The translations under genes and the position numbers were made by a program. A model generated the notes under the pieces. It was given only the letters and a program-made list of their open reading frames with translations, did no database searches and was not told the DNA's origin. This document shows positions 34,719 to 46,160 of a DNA stretch of 64,000 nt, piece by piece. Source of the DNA: Endomychus coccineus (Eukaryota > Arthropoda > Insecta > Coleoptera > Endomychidae); the NCBI GenBank assembly GCA_958510875.1, contig OY294067.1, forward strand, positions 144,188,046 through 144,252,045, read 5' to 3'. Position 1 is the stretch's first letter, and the number at the start of each line of letters is the position of its first letter.

Positions 34719-34752
34719 TATAAAAGACAGTATAACCGTTCTCGCATTCAGT
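34719..34752 (+). promoter_or_regulatory. LTR core promoter: TATA box and initiator
   Basis: TATAAAAG at 34719-34726 is followed by TCAGTT with its A at 34750, 31 bases from the first T of the box. This is the spacing of arthropod RNA polymerase II core promoters. An AATTAAAG follows at about 34756, which may act as a polyadenylation signal in the 3' copy. Confidence 0.65.
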
Positions 34753-34929
34753 TACAATTAAAGCATGTAATTCAATGCGAATCATTTTGCTCTCTCAAAT
34801 ACGGCCCCTGGTTGTATTCTTCACTGACGCTATCCTGAGACAAGGCAGTCTTTAGACAACACCGTGGTGGCTTTGTGAAGAGGGCCCCAGCAGAAGTCCT
34901 CGAGGAGGAGTAAACCTTTAGCAAAAATC

Positions 34930-34947
34930 TGGCACCCGAGAGATAAA
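34930..34947 (+). other. Primer binding site after LTR copy 2
   Basis: TGGCACCCGAGAG, one or two changes from the TGGCGCCCGAGG after LTR copy 1, at the homologous place. Confidence 0.7.
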
Positions 34948-35968
<1,021 letters not shown>

Positions 35969-38395
35969 ATGGCTTTTTATAAGAAAATTGAAGAAGATTA
36001 TGGATTCTACACCGTCCAATTATTGAAAACGTTCTCAAAAATGATGAATACCTTCGCCAATCAAAAAAATAGGAAAATATACTTATTACGACTAAAAAGC
36101 TCAAGAATAATACCAAAATTTTTAAAAATCAATGATAATCACATCATTTTCAATAGTGAGTACTTAGATAATACTTATCTTCAATTCAAAGAAACGTTTC
36201 AATTAAAAGTATTAAACCTCTTAATATCTGACACTTGTAAAAATGTAAAACAAACTGAAAATAACATAAGCAGAACCAAATCTACAATAAAAAATATCCT
36301 ACCTACCCAAATCTACAATACGTATTTAGAATTCGAAACTCAAAAATTTGAAAAAAACTGTAATAAAATTAAGCATAGAAATATTGATAAAATAAATAAA
36401 TTAAATAACAATAACAAAAGAGATCTCATAGTTGATAATAATTGGCTAATGAATTTATCTCAAACAAATGTTCCAAAAAATGTAATAGACACTTTAGCTC
36501 TCGGTGAGAAATTTAGTAATACTCTATATAACGAAAGACAAATACCTATCAATAATATAATTTCTTCACTTGAAACTGAAATTGCTAATAAACCTACTCA
36601 AATAGCAAATGAAATAAGATCTAAATGTATAAACACAATAACTAATTTCAAACAAACAGTTGAAAATAATAAATTTAATAATAAAAATAACAAATCAATC
36701 AAAAATTTCAAAGAAACCAAACAATTCATCAAATCTAACCCACAAATCAATATCTTAAAAGCAGATAAAGGTAATGAAACTGTTATCATGGACACAAATG
36801 AATATGAGGATAAAATGTCTACAATGTTGAATGATCCTGAAGTATATAAGAAACTAAATAACAACCCAACTAATATTTACCAAACTGAAAATAATAACTT
36901 AGTAAAAAAATGGTTTGAAAAGAAATATATTTCGAAATACATTCATAGACAATTAACGATACATAATGCTCATCCTCCAAAAATATACGGTTTACCCAAA
37001 ATTCATAAACCTAATATACCGATGCGACCTGTAGTATGCAGCATTCAATCACCTTTTTATGAAATGGCTAAATACTTATCCAACATACTAAAAAACATAG
37101 CTTACAAAAATGAGTTTTACATCAAAGATTCTTGGGATTTCAAGGAATTCATTAACAAAATTACGATACCTAAAAACTATATCTTAGTATCACTAGATGT
37201 CACATCTTTATATACAAATATCCCTTTAGAATTAGCTAAACAAATAATTCAAAATAAATGGGATGAAATAAAACTATATACAAATTTACCTATGAATGAG
37301 TTCTTAACAGCTATAGAATATAAATTCACCGCTAATTTTTTACAATATAAAGATGATTGTTATAAACAATTAGATGGTTGTGCAATGGGCTCTCCAATAT
37401 CAAGTATCATAGCCCAAATGGTAATGAAATTCCTTGAAGAAAAAGTAGTATCTCAACTAAATTATAATATAGCCTTCTTCAAAAGATATGTTGATGATTG
37501 TATTGCTGCAATCCCTGAAAACAAATGTAATGAATTTTTGAATTCTTTCAATTCCTTTCACCATAAGTTACAATTCACGATTGAATTAGAAAATCATAAT
37601 GAAATAAATTTTTTAGATTTAACTTTAGTAAGAAAATCAAATGATAACAAAATTCTAACAAAATGGTATACCAAACCTACTTGGTCAGGAAGGTATACTA
37701 ATTTCAATTCTAATATACCTAAAAAATATAAGAAAAATGTTATTATAAATCTAATAGATAGAGCCATTCGACTAAGTTCTCCTGAACTGAGAACTATATC
37801 TATTACAAAAACAAAAGAAACTTTAATAAGAAATGGTTATCCCATTGATTTAGTGAATTCGATAACTAAAGACAAAATTCATAAATTTTATAACTCATTT
37901 GGTGAAATCAATACCAATAATGAGAAAACTAATGATAGGCATTACATATCACTACCATATATTGGTGGACTTTCAGAGAAAATTTGTAATATAGTGAAAC
38001 CTTATGACCTACATATATGTCATAAGAGTTATTTAAATCAGAAAAGTCTCTTTACAAAATTAAAAAGCAGCGTACCTTTCAAAAAAATAACTCATACTGT
38101 TTATTCCATCCCTTGCAAAGATTGCGAAAAGGTACATATTGGCCAATCTTCACAATACCTCGAAAGAAGATTAAATGGCCACAAATATACCAAAAATTAA
38201 TCAACTGCGCTCAATAAACATGTGAAAGACACTAACCATACTTTCGACTACAACAATACAAAAATTTAAAATATTGAAACAAACGACAACAAACGTTTGA
38301 TATTAGAATCTATTCAAATTAAAAAGAACAATTGTGTAAATGACAAAATAGATTCCAATCTTTCGAAACTGTACAATAATCTAATTCAAACTTAA
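35969..38395 (+). pseudogene. Penelope-like retroelement protein: RT plus GIY-YIG endonuclease (two stops)
   Basis: ATG at 35969. One frame runs 808 codons to 38395 with only two nonsense codons, TAA at 38198-38200 and TAA at 38267-38269; other copies have Ser and Leu there. Order: N-terminal region; ILKADKGNETVIMD (RT1 block); YGLPKIHKPNIPMRPVVCSI; LDVTSLYTNIPL with catalytic Asp at residue 410; GCAMGSPISSIIA; YVDD at 507-510; FLDLTLVRK; then the C-terminal nuclease, HTVYSIPCKDCEKVHIGQSS from residue ~709. In other copies the second nuclease tyrosine reads YIG; here it is His (residue 723). PLEs use the nuclease to nick target DNA and prime reverse transcription. Recently active but now broken. 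Confidence 0.95.
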
Positions 38396-38944
38396 CAAAA
38401 TTTTATTAATTTGAAGTGCCACTCTCCATTTGTCTATTTAAAATTCAACCTAAAAAAGATGAAGTATTATTTAACTATGACACTATAGAGTAACAATTTT
38501 GAGGTTAAATTCCATAGAATCATCTTAAACTTGAATAGTTATGATAGATCTGAAATGCTTATCATAGAATAACTAATTCATGCAATAATTCATAGATATT
38601 TATAATTGTACAATATTGGAATGTCTTGTATTTAATCGATTTCAATCTATTTCAAATTGTAGTTAGCCATACATTACTCTTTCACACACAACCGATCCAA
38701 TGTTTTCTGCAGTTTTAATTGGATCTTAAAACCCAAGTCGGCTGCAGACGCATTTCATTAATCGAAATCATCTATTCTTTTCTAAATTACATGGAAACAC
38801 TAATTCAATTAACAATTTTGATGAAGGCAATAAACATTGTCGAAACGTCAAAACAGAATTTTTATTTCATTATCAGTATATATACGAACCAATAAACCTA
38901 GAAAACATACAAATATTACAAATGGTTCAAGAATATCAACAAAA
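38396..38944 (+). mobile_element. PLE family 1 3' region and pLTR
   Basis: Non-coding tail after the ORF, repeated upstream at 35447-35890 and in all other family-1 copies. It contains GAACCAATAAACC/ATACC-type end sequence before a (TA)n array and a hammerhead-like motif at 38813-38852. Confidence 0.85.
38813..38852 (+). ncRNA. Hammerhead-like motif, PLE family 1, 3' pLTR
   Basis: TTGATGA, one extra A, helix II GGCAA/TTGTC with one wobble, then GAAACGTC. Only the first core base (C to T) departs from consensus. The same layout recurs at 55197-55232 and 59073-59109 (plus strand) and at 53726-53760, 55607-55643, 59322-59356 and 60203-60238 (minus strand), with small changes. Confidence 0.6.

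Positions 38945-38946
<2 letters not shown>

Positions 38947-39028
<82 letters not shown>
38947..39028. repeat. (TA)n microsatellite
   Basis: About 82 bp of TA at the right edge of the PLE. The following 39030-39130 carries CCTACAGTTTGGGGAC, a phrase also found near 50800-50920 beside another TA array. Confidence 0.97.
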
Positions 39029-39034
<6 letters not shown>

Positions 39035-39263
39035 CAATCCTACAGTTTGGGGACTCGTATAATTTATACACTTTATACAACTTATACAGCTTATACGGTA
39101 AAAGACGTCCCCAAAGTGTATTGACTATAGAAACTTTATACGGTTATACGTCTTATTTATAGTATGGTGGGAACCTATGCAAATCGGAAACTTCATTTTG
39201 TTCAACAAATATAAAAAAACCTTCAAGCAATGTCACATTAGAAACTTTCACAGAGAATAATTT

Positions 39264-39278
39264 TTATTTAAGAGGTCT
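39264..39278 (+). repeat. Target-site duplication, left
   Basis: TTATTTAAGAGGTCT, repeated exactly at 40341-40355 on the other side of the palindromic element. Confidence 0.85.
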
Positions 39279-39332
39279 TATATATAAAATTTTCGGGAAA
39301 TAGGTCACAATAACACTTTGTTTTAACTATTC

Positions 39333-39374
39333 GTCTTTACGTACGTTTCGGTCTCACGACCATCATCAGAAGAC
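39333..39374 (-). ncRNA. Hammerhead ribozyme, family B, left arm
   Basis: Minus strand. Helix I GTCTT/AAGAC; core CTGATGA followed by one extra T; helix II GGTC/GACC closed by GTGA; GAAAC; a minimal helix III from ACGTACGT; and a GTA cleavage triplet just before AAGAC. All conserved positions are present. Confidence 0.85.
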
Positions 39375-40220
39375 TCACTATGTCTAAAAAGGGGTTTATT
39401 AAAACTAATTATAGCACAAGCGTCCAAATCGCACAATTTAACTTCAATTAAAAGAGCCCACGCCGTCGAAACGAACAGAACCACGAATAATCGAAATTGT
39501 ATCGTCAGAATTAATGTATAAAAAATTATTTTTTTGTAGTAAGAATCCGCTATTCAGTAATATTATTAAAATATATGAGTGCATATTGATTGGTATTCTC
39601 ACAACAAATGAGAAGAACGAAGTTATTTGTCAAGTATCTACTTTCGAAACCAGATGTGTAGGATTTATGACATGGCACTTAAGAAAGGTTTCAGACCTGT
39701 ACTGGGAAATAACAATTACGAATTCTTCCTAAAAACATTTTCTACACTTATAAAGACGTATGTAAGAATTTGCAAGAGATTATTCAATCAAATTAGTATA
39801 AATATGACTTAGATTTTGTGTGAAAATTCTTACATACGTCTTTATAAGTGTAGAAAATGTTTTTAGGAAGAATTCGTAATTGTTATTTCCCAGTACAGGT
39901 CTGAAACCTTTCTTAAGTGCCATGTCATAAATCCTACACATCTGGTTTCGAAAGTAGATACTTGACAAATAACTTCGTTCTTCTCATTTGTTGTGAGAAT
40001 ACCAATCAATATGCACTCATATATTTTAATAATATTACTGAATAGCGGATTCTTACTACAAAAAAATAATTTTTTATACATTAATTCTGACGATACAATT
40101 TCGATTATTCGTGGTTCTGTTCGTTTCGACGGCGTGGGCTCTTTTAATTGAAGTTAAATTGTGCGATTGGGACGCTTGTGCTATAATTAGTTTTAATAAA
40201 CCCCTTTTCAGACATAGTGA

Positions 40221-40262
40221 GTCTTCTGATGATGGTCGTGAGACCGAAACGTACGTAAAGAC
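40221..40262 (+). ncRNA. Hammerhead ribozyme, family B, right arm
   Basis: Plus-strand twin of the left-arm ribozyme, identical in all helices and core boxes. In the folded minimal form helix I is 5 bp and helix II 4 bp. Confidence 0.85.
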
Positions 40263-40340
40263 GAATAGTTAAAACAAAGTGTTATTGTGACCTATTTCCC
40301 GAGAATTTTATATATAATTCATACTGGGTCAGGAATCTTA

Positions 40341-40355
40341 TTATTTAAGAGGTCT
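40341..40355 (+). repeat. Target-site duplication, right
   Basis: Exact copy of 39264-39278. Confidence 0.85.
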
Positions 40356-40510
40356 AAATTTATTCTTCATGTCGGTGTGATGAAATCTTCGAGAATGAAG
40401 TGAGCTGTAGTCTCAAGTACTTTCCGTGATAATCATAAAATCTGATTTTGCTAGAATCAGCCGTTCCAGAAATATTTTCATTTCTCGTCTAACCCCAAAT
40501 CAGATACGTA

Positions 40511-40543
40511 GGAGACCACAATGTCCAAACCGTAATGTCCACC
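40511..40543 (+). repeat. MULE left terminal inverted repeat
   Basis: About 33 bp matching the reverse complement of 42395-42427, with subterminal repeats of ATGTCCA continuing to about 40577. Confidence 0.8.
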
Positions 40544-40712
40544 AATTTTTATGTCCACCTAATTCCATGTCCAAATTATTAATAAAATTGATTCCATTTT
40601 CCATTTTATTTCAAATTTAAATTGACGAGTTCCTTGTTCACGACCTGTCATTCATTTGGTTATTTCCTTGGTTACCTCCTGTTATTCAGTCGCGTCAAAA
40701 TTATCTGCAAAA

Positions 40713-42289
40713 ATGTCTGAGAATTCGGAATACAATACAGTTGAGGTCATTCCAACAAGAAAGGGAGGTCTGTTCCTGAACATTGACAACTATTTGTACA
40801 CAAAAAAGGACGAAAAAGGTGGCAAAATTTATTGGACGTGCCGAAGACGTTCCGAATGCTCTGCTCTGGCTCGGACAACAGGCGTTGGCGGCAACATCAT
40901 TGTTCTGCAAGGTCCAAACGAGTCCGGTCACCCAAATCACGCACCCAACCCTGCCGAAGTGGACGCTGAAAAAAAGTTAAATTCGCTCAAACGGACCGCT
41001 GAAGAGCATCCAGAGGCTCCACCGGTACAGGTTCTGCGGGGTCTGCAGGGCACGTCTGATGCTGTTCTTGCAAGACTGCCAGATCGCGACAATATTAGAA
41101 GAGCAATCAAGCGAGTACGAACACGCAATTTCCCAACCAATCCAACCAACCTTGAAGACCTTGCTGAAATTCCGGACGAATACAAGTTAACACGAGCCGG
41201 TGAATCCTTCTTCTTGTATGACTCATACGACGATGACGTGGATGAGGAGGTCGGTCGAATCATAATATTTGCAACGAAGCAAAACCTGACAAAGTTAATG
41301 CAAAGTCATTACTGGTATCTGGACGGAACTTTTAAGGTTTGTAAGCTTCTTTCGACTTTTCGACTTCTTCGACTTCTTCTTCGACTTTCTCTCACGGTTT
41401 TTTCAACTTCCAGGTTGTGCCGACTCTGTTTTTTCAACTTTTCACCATATTGGGATCCTTTTCTCAAATTACTTCTGGCGTTGAACAAAGTGTTGCTTTG
41501 CCCCTCGTATACGCTCTCATGACAAATAAAGCGCAGGCAGCATATGAAAAAGTTCTGGAGGTCGTCAAGAGCGAATGTGAGCGGATGCGGATTAGAACTT
41601 CTCTCCCTCAGAAAACTATGACTGATTTTGAGTTGGCCATAATCAACGCGATCTCGGAGCAGATCGGTGAAGCCAATGTGACCACATGTCTCTTCCACTT
41701 ATCCCAGAGCGTTTATCGGCATGTGCAAAGCGAAAAATTGGCTGTGGCCTACAATGAGAACGAGGAGATCAGGAATGCAGCACACATGCTGTGTGCTCTG
41801 ACGTTCGTTCCCGTGGATCACGTCGTGGAACACTTTGATTTAATGCTCGACGAAGTTCCAGAAGAGTTCCTGCCTGTCGCCGAATACTTCGAGGTCAACT
41901 ACGTTCGCGGTGTTAAAGCCCGAGGAAGAAGACGTGCCAAGCCACCCCGCTACCATCCAAAGTTGTGGAACCAGTACAACGCTGTTCTACAACGGTTTCA
42001 GCGAACCAACAACCTGTCGGAAGGGTGGCACAACAGGTTCCAGAAGGTCGTAGGACGAAGCCACCCTGGTCTATTCGCCTTCTTCAAGGAGGTCCAGAAG
42101 GAGCAAGGCGACACAGAGACCATGTTGCAACAGCTGAACCTGGGGCAGCCCATACGAAAGAAGAAAAGCAAGGCCTCAATGCAAAATGAAGACCGCATCT
42201 ATAACATTGTCAATACGTATCAAGAACATCTCGACGGGGGTTCAATTTTGAAATATCTACGTACCCTTGGAAATTACATAAATATGTAA
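40713..42289 (+). CDS. MULE transposase with N-terminal FLYWCH zinc finger (two exons, intact)
   Basis: Exons 40713-41336 and 41414-42289 join in phase into 525 codons' worth of sequence minus the intron, 499 residues. ATG at 40713 has A at -3 and precedes MSENSEYNTVEVI; the upstream frame lacks another ATG. Residues ~10-75 form a FLYWCH-type zinc finger (IYWTCRRRSECSALA, then HPNHAP) that should bind DNA. The MULE catalytic domain begins at YLDGTFK (first Asp ~204), has TDFE (second Asp ~280), the CLFHLSQSVYRHVQ block, and TNNLSEGWHNRF, whose Glu is a candidate third acidic residue. A basic RKKKSKA lies near the C-terminus. It would cut and paste its own element. No stop or frameshift is visible, unlike its neighbours. 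Confidence 0.9.
41337..41413 (+). other. Intron of the MULE transposase gene
   Basis: 77 bp, starts GTTTGTAAG and ends CTTCCAG after a pyrimidine-rich stretch of repeated CGACTTCTT. Removing it joins DGTFK to VVPTLF, restoring the family's DGTFKVVP block exactly at the catalytic site and keeping phase 0. Confidence 0.85.
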
Positions 42290-42333
42290 CAAAACAATAT
42301 GTTATTGGATATCATATTTATTGGACATAAAAT

Positions 42334-42427
42334 ACTGGTGGACATTATTTCTGGTGGACATTATTCCTTGGACATTACGGCTTGGACATTACGGTTTGGA
42401 CATTACGGTTTGGACATTGCGGTCCCC
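42334..42427 (-). repeat. MULE right terminal inverted repeat with TGGACATTA array
   Basis: Six copies of TGGACATTA-type units in 94 bp; the last ~33 bp are the inverted partner of 40511-40543. Confidence 0.85.
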
Positions 42428-42433
42428 AATCAT

Positions 42434-43380
42434 CAGATAAGTAGGTACTGAACTTGATCAAATTTTGCTCAGTTTCTCGAAAACAAGAGGAAAGTCATTG
42501 TCTTATGAGATAACGCAATTGAAATGAAACGCAGCAAAACCAAGAGAAATATGAGGCCGTCGTCGCTAGCTGTTGGATTACTACGTATAATGACTGGAAA
42601 AAATTGTCAGTGTTAAATTCTGTTCCAGCCAACGCCGAGAATTTAAGCTGGTATATATGCAAAGAAGAATGTTTGTTTGTATTCTATATAAATCTATATC
42701 TATATCTATATATATTTAATTGAGATCTTGATAATATTTTGCACACTTGACCTTCCAAACACGACGAGTCACAGTCTGCATGAGATTTCGAAAAAAATAA
42801 CCCAATATCCTTTGCCACCTCTTAAAGCAGCAAAGTACCGTATCGTTATAAAATTTTACAAACTTGACCTTAACAAAAGGAAAATTACTGAGTACATGAG
42901 ATTCCGGAAAAACTAGCGCATTCCCATTTCCCCCTTCTTAAATCAGATATGTACCAATCCTGATGAAATTTTGCTTACTTGTCCTTCGAAACACTTTCTA
43001 GATGAGATTTAGAAAAAACAGCCCCAATTCCCTTTTCCACCCCTCAGAGCAAACCATTTCCGACCTTGATGAAATTTTGAATAATTGACCTTCAAATCAG
43101 AAAGAAATTAACTTTCTGCATAAGATCACGAAGAAACCGATCGTGATGAAATTTTGCGGACTTGACCTCCAAAGCAAAAGGAAAGTCGCTGTTCAAATTA
43201 TATTTCGAAAAATCTTTCTCATCTCCATTGCTCACCCCTTGAATTCACCACCGATCTAAATGAAATTTTGCAAACTTGAGCTTCAAATCTGAAAGAAGTT
43301 ACAGTCTACGTGAGATTTCCAAAAAATGTCCTTTCCATTTTCCTCACATCTTGGGATAAATGAGTACCGAAGTGAAGCAC
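42434..43380. repeat. Degenerate ~125-bp tandem array
   Basis: About seven diverged units. Each contains GATGAAATTTTGC, then CTTGACCTTC-AAA, then GAGATTTCGAAAAA, then a C-rich CCCTTTTCCACCCC stretch. A left piece at about 40440-40510 is separated from the rest by the MULE. The array has no coding capacity. Confidence 0.75.
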
Positions 43381-43788
43381 AAGCAATTACTTACAAATTC
43401 CCGAAGTTTACAAAGGGTCGAACGAAAGCATATAAAGTACATATAATTAGGTGTACGAAAATCTATGAAGATCGAAAACTTAGTTCTGGAACGAAATTGA
43501 GGATAAGATAGGGTTATACACCCAGCTCTTACGGAACTACTCATCTAAGATCGCCATAAGGGAATTCCAAATATCCATAACAATCATGTAATAACAGTGA
43601 TATCCGGATTAACTCAAATGACGCAGGTTTCTTTGAAGATAATTTGTGCTTGATTTTTGTCCAAAATCACAATTGGAAAATTTTGCGTTGGGCGTTTGTT
43701 TTCTATAATGAATTTGGTAAAATCAAAAACTAGGAAGAAGATGGAACTGAATCTTTTAAATTAAATTGATTTAAATTTTGAATTCTTC

Positions 43789-43802
43789 TATTATGATTAT
43801 TA
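43789..43802 (+). repeat. Target-site duplication, left
   Basis: TATTATGATTATTA, repeated exactly at 44294-44307. Confidence 0.75.
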
Positions 43803-43856
43803 TATATAAATTCTCGGGAAATAGGTCACATTAACACTTATGCTTTATATTTTCTT

Positions 43857-43898
43857 GTCTTTACGTACGTTTCGGTCTCACGACCTTCATCAGAAGAC
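43857..43898 (-). ncRNA. Hammerhead ribozyme, short family B, left arm
   Basis: Minus strand. Helix I GTCTT/AAGAC, CTGATGA plus one extra A, helix II GGTC/GACC with GTGA, GAAAC, GTACGTA. Complete consensus. Confidence 0.82.
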
Positions 43899-44168
43899 TT
43901 ATTATGTCTGAAACTGGATTACTTAAAACTAATTGTATCAAACAAAGCGTCCTTATCGCACCAATTCCAATTAAAATGCTCACGTCGCCGAAACGAACAG
44001 AAACACGAATAATCGAAACCATATTACCTCAATGTCATAATTATAAAATATCAAGAATCGTTTCGATTGTTCGTTTCGGCGACGTGTGCATTTTAATTGA
44101 AATTGGTGCGATAAGGACGCTTTGTTTAATACAATTAGTTTTAAGTAATCCAGTTTTAGACATAATAG

Positions 44169-44210
44169 GTCTTCTGATGATGGTCATGTAACCGAAACGT
44201 ACGTACAGAC
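44169..44210 (+). ncRNA. Hammerhead ribozyme, short family B, right arm (weakened)
   Basis: Plus strand. CTGATGA plus one T, helix II reduced to GGT/ACC with a six-base CATGTA loop, GAAAC, GTACGTAC, helix I GTCT/AGAC. Confidence 0.7.
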
Positions 44211-44307
44211 AAGAAAATATAAAGCACAAGTGTTAATGTGACCTATTTCCCGAGAATTTATATATAATTCATACCTGGGTCAAGAATCTGTATTATTATG
44301 ATTATTA

Positions 44308-45640
44308 GGTTTCGTTTTGAAATTCTAATTTGATGAACAGGCTAGCTTTTGCAGTGCAGTTTTCAAGGCATAAGAATAGGGATGCATCATAATTTACGAA
44401 TAATAAATAACAAAAATATAAATTCATTCGTTTCTCCAACTAAGGAAACACATTGGATGTTGATTCTCCGTTAAATAAATTAAATGATCCAATATAAGAA
44501 TTATATTTATTTGAATTAAGATGAAGTATAAAATTATATAGTTGATTGAAAAATGGATATTATCAGTTGTTATGGAAAACAAATCTTTTGTAATTCTAAA
44601 ACAATTTCACAAGGCTGACTATTGTGTACATAGAACAATCACATACAATATCAAAAAAATAAATAAAATAATCCATTAAATGACTATAGATGAAAACAAT
44701 CTCTGTGAATACACATTAATAAAGCATAAAATTTCACACACACAACCCCTTTAACACCTCACGTAATTATATCAATTGTAGCTGTAATTAATACATCAAA
44801 CGAGAATTTTCAATTGAATATTATGCTAGGAACAATTCGGAATTGTTTTTCAACCTCAACGTGAGATTAACAATGTAATAAAGGATCAAAAAACGAGAGC
44901 GGGAAAAAAAATTTGAATGCAGTCTCAATAGGTATAATTTGAAAACAGTAAAAATTCGAAGGTGACAACGAGTTCAATTCCTTTAAACCGATGACAAATT
45001 GTTTGAATAATTATTACTTATAAATTTACAGAATAAAGTTATGGCGAAGTATTAAAAACAAAAACCAAAGAAAAAACAAGGTTATCTTCGGTACGTAGAA
45101 TCAGTTACGCACACGGTATAATCTACAACTCATTAATAGAAAGATGCACTTTACTATTAGTTTTGTCATAATCAAACACATCTTCATCCAAAGTTTTTTG
45201 AAATATCCAGGAAACTATCCATGTTACCATAAGATTAAGCCGTTAACAATGAGATTAAAAACTTTCAAACATAATGTCACTGGACTTGCCATAGATATAA
45301 TATTCATTCATAAATTTCACAAAAGGTTTATCACACAATAATGCCTACATATCTAGGTAGCTGGAATCTAGGTAGCTGGAATTTTCCAATTTCCAATGAC
45401 TCTTCACTTCTCAACATAGTAATTGGTAACAAACAAAAAGTAGGTAGAATCACAGCATATTACTCTGGTTGAAACTATTTCGGAATGAAATTGAGAACAT
45501 TCATGTGGAGTTCTCATTTGGAAATACTCCATTGTGTTACCTAAGAGTGATTCTGAAAAATTTGTTTCCAACAATGCCAGATTGAACAGTGTTTTAATAG
45601 GGACTCTCGATAAGTATACGAGGTAGAAAGAAACGAATCC
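44308..45640. other. No recognisable gene
   Basis: AT-rich sequence without motif-bearing frames; a short tandem GGTAGCTGGAAT duplication occurs at about 45356-45380. Confidence 0.5.
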
Positions 45641-46160
45641 ATCATCCTCTATCTCTCCCTTTGAAAAATTGGCAATGGTGAAATCGAAAAATGACTCTCT
45701 TCTTTTGTTTTCGAGTTATTTGAGAAAACTTGATTTTTCGAGTTCTCGTTCTTCAGTTATTTATGAATTTGGATTGAAATAGTTTCTATATTGTCGAGTC
45801 TTTCTCACAAATGGAATGCAGTGGAGTAGTCACTTTTTCCAAAAAAAAATCATAATAATTTTTTCCCATTCCAAATATATGTATAATGTTGAGTCGATTT
45901 CAACATTTTTACTAGATCTGGTGTTCATATAATAATTCTCAAAACACTCCAAATAGTAGGTTTACGTCATTTAGAAAATGCTTTATTGATGAAATACTCC
46001 TCCCCAATTCCATAAGTAACTGAGATATACCAGAAAAACAAAAACTCGAAAAATTGAGATCTCCCAAATGAAACAAAAGACGATAGCCGAGTTTCATTTC
46101 ACCATGAACATTTTTTCGAAAAAAGAGATCGAGAGGTTAATTTTTTATATCTCTTTCTTA
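45640..46160. mobile_element. MITE-like inverted repeat
   Basis: About 130-bp imperfect arms: CCTCTATCTCTCCC, GGTGAAAT, CTTTTGTTT, AGAAAACTTGATTTTTCGAG on the left recur inverted at 46020-46135. The centre has no ORF. Size and arms fit a non-autonomous DNA transposon of unknown superfamily; target duplication not evident. Confidence 0.6.

Larger units (their letters stand above)
33193..34929 (+). mobile_element. Long LTR (copy 2) of the first Ty3/gypsy family
   Basis: Begins TGTAACGGAGC and ends just before a primer site, 1.74 kb, aligning with LTR copy 1 at both ends and in the ETS-like repeats. No polypurine tract precedes it, and a primer site follows, so this is the 5' LTR of an element whose body has been lost. 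The left flank is the Mag-like remnant. The TATA/initiator pair at 34719-34752 divides it into a ~1.56-kb U3 and ~180 bp of R/U5. Confidence 0.82.
39279..40340. mobile_element. Palindromic hammerhead element, family B (long)
   Basis: Arms of about 490 bp (about 39281-39777 and 39825-40314) are nearly perfect inverted repeats around a ~47-bp spacer. Both outer ends carry a hammerhead core. The right end has an additional ~25-bp tail (TATATAATTCATACTGGGTC) that is also present at the right end of the shorter relative at 43803-44293. An exact 15-bp target duplication flanks the element. Each arm has one small ORF pair of 62-72 residues that I do not recognise. Confidence 0.88.
40511..42433 (+). 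mobile_element. MULE-type DNA transposon, apparently complete
   Basis: The left end GGAGACCACAATGTCCAAAC pairs with the right end, where the minus strand reads GGGGACCGCAATGTCCAAAC. The inverted ends are built of repeated AATGTCCAAACCGT-type words, two on the left and four to six on the right. Flanking CAGATACGTA (40501-40510) and CAGATAAGTA (42434-42443) form a likely 10-bp target duplication with one mismatch. The left and right flanks join into one unit of the ~125-bp satellite, which supports the boundary. Between the ends lies one transposase gene. Confidence 0.85.
43803..44293. mobile_element. Palindromic hammerhead element, family B (short)
   Basis: About 490 bp. Arms 43803-44012 and 44048-44265 are inverted around a 35-bp spacer. 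Sequence matches the outer ~210 bp of the long family-B element (GGGAAATAGGTCACA ends, ribozyme, and the GTCGCCGAAACGAACAGAA block), so it is a shorter version of the same thing. The asymmetric right tail AATTCATACCTGGGTC is shared too. Exact 14-bp target duplication. Confidence 0.85.

Noticed and set aside
39514..40081. Pairs of 62-72-residue ORFs in the family-B palindrome
   Set aside because: Duplicate because of the inverted repeat; overlapping frames, no motif, absent from the short family-B relative.
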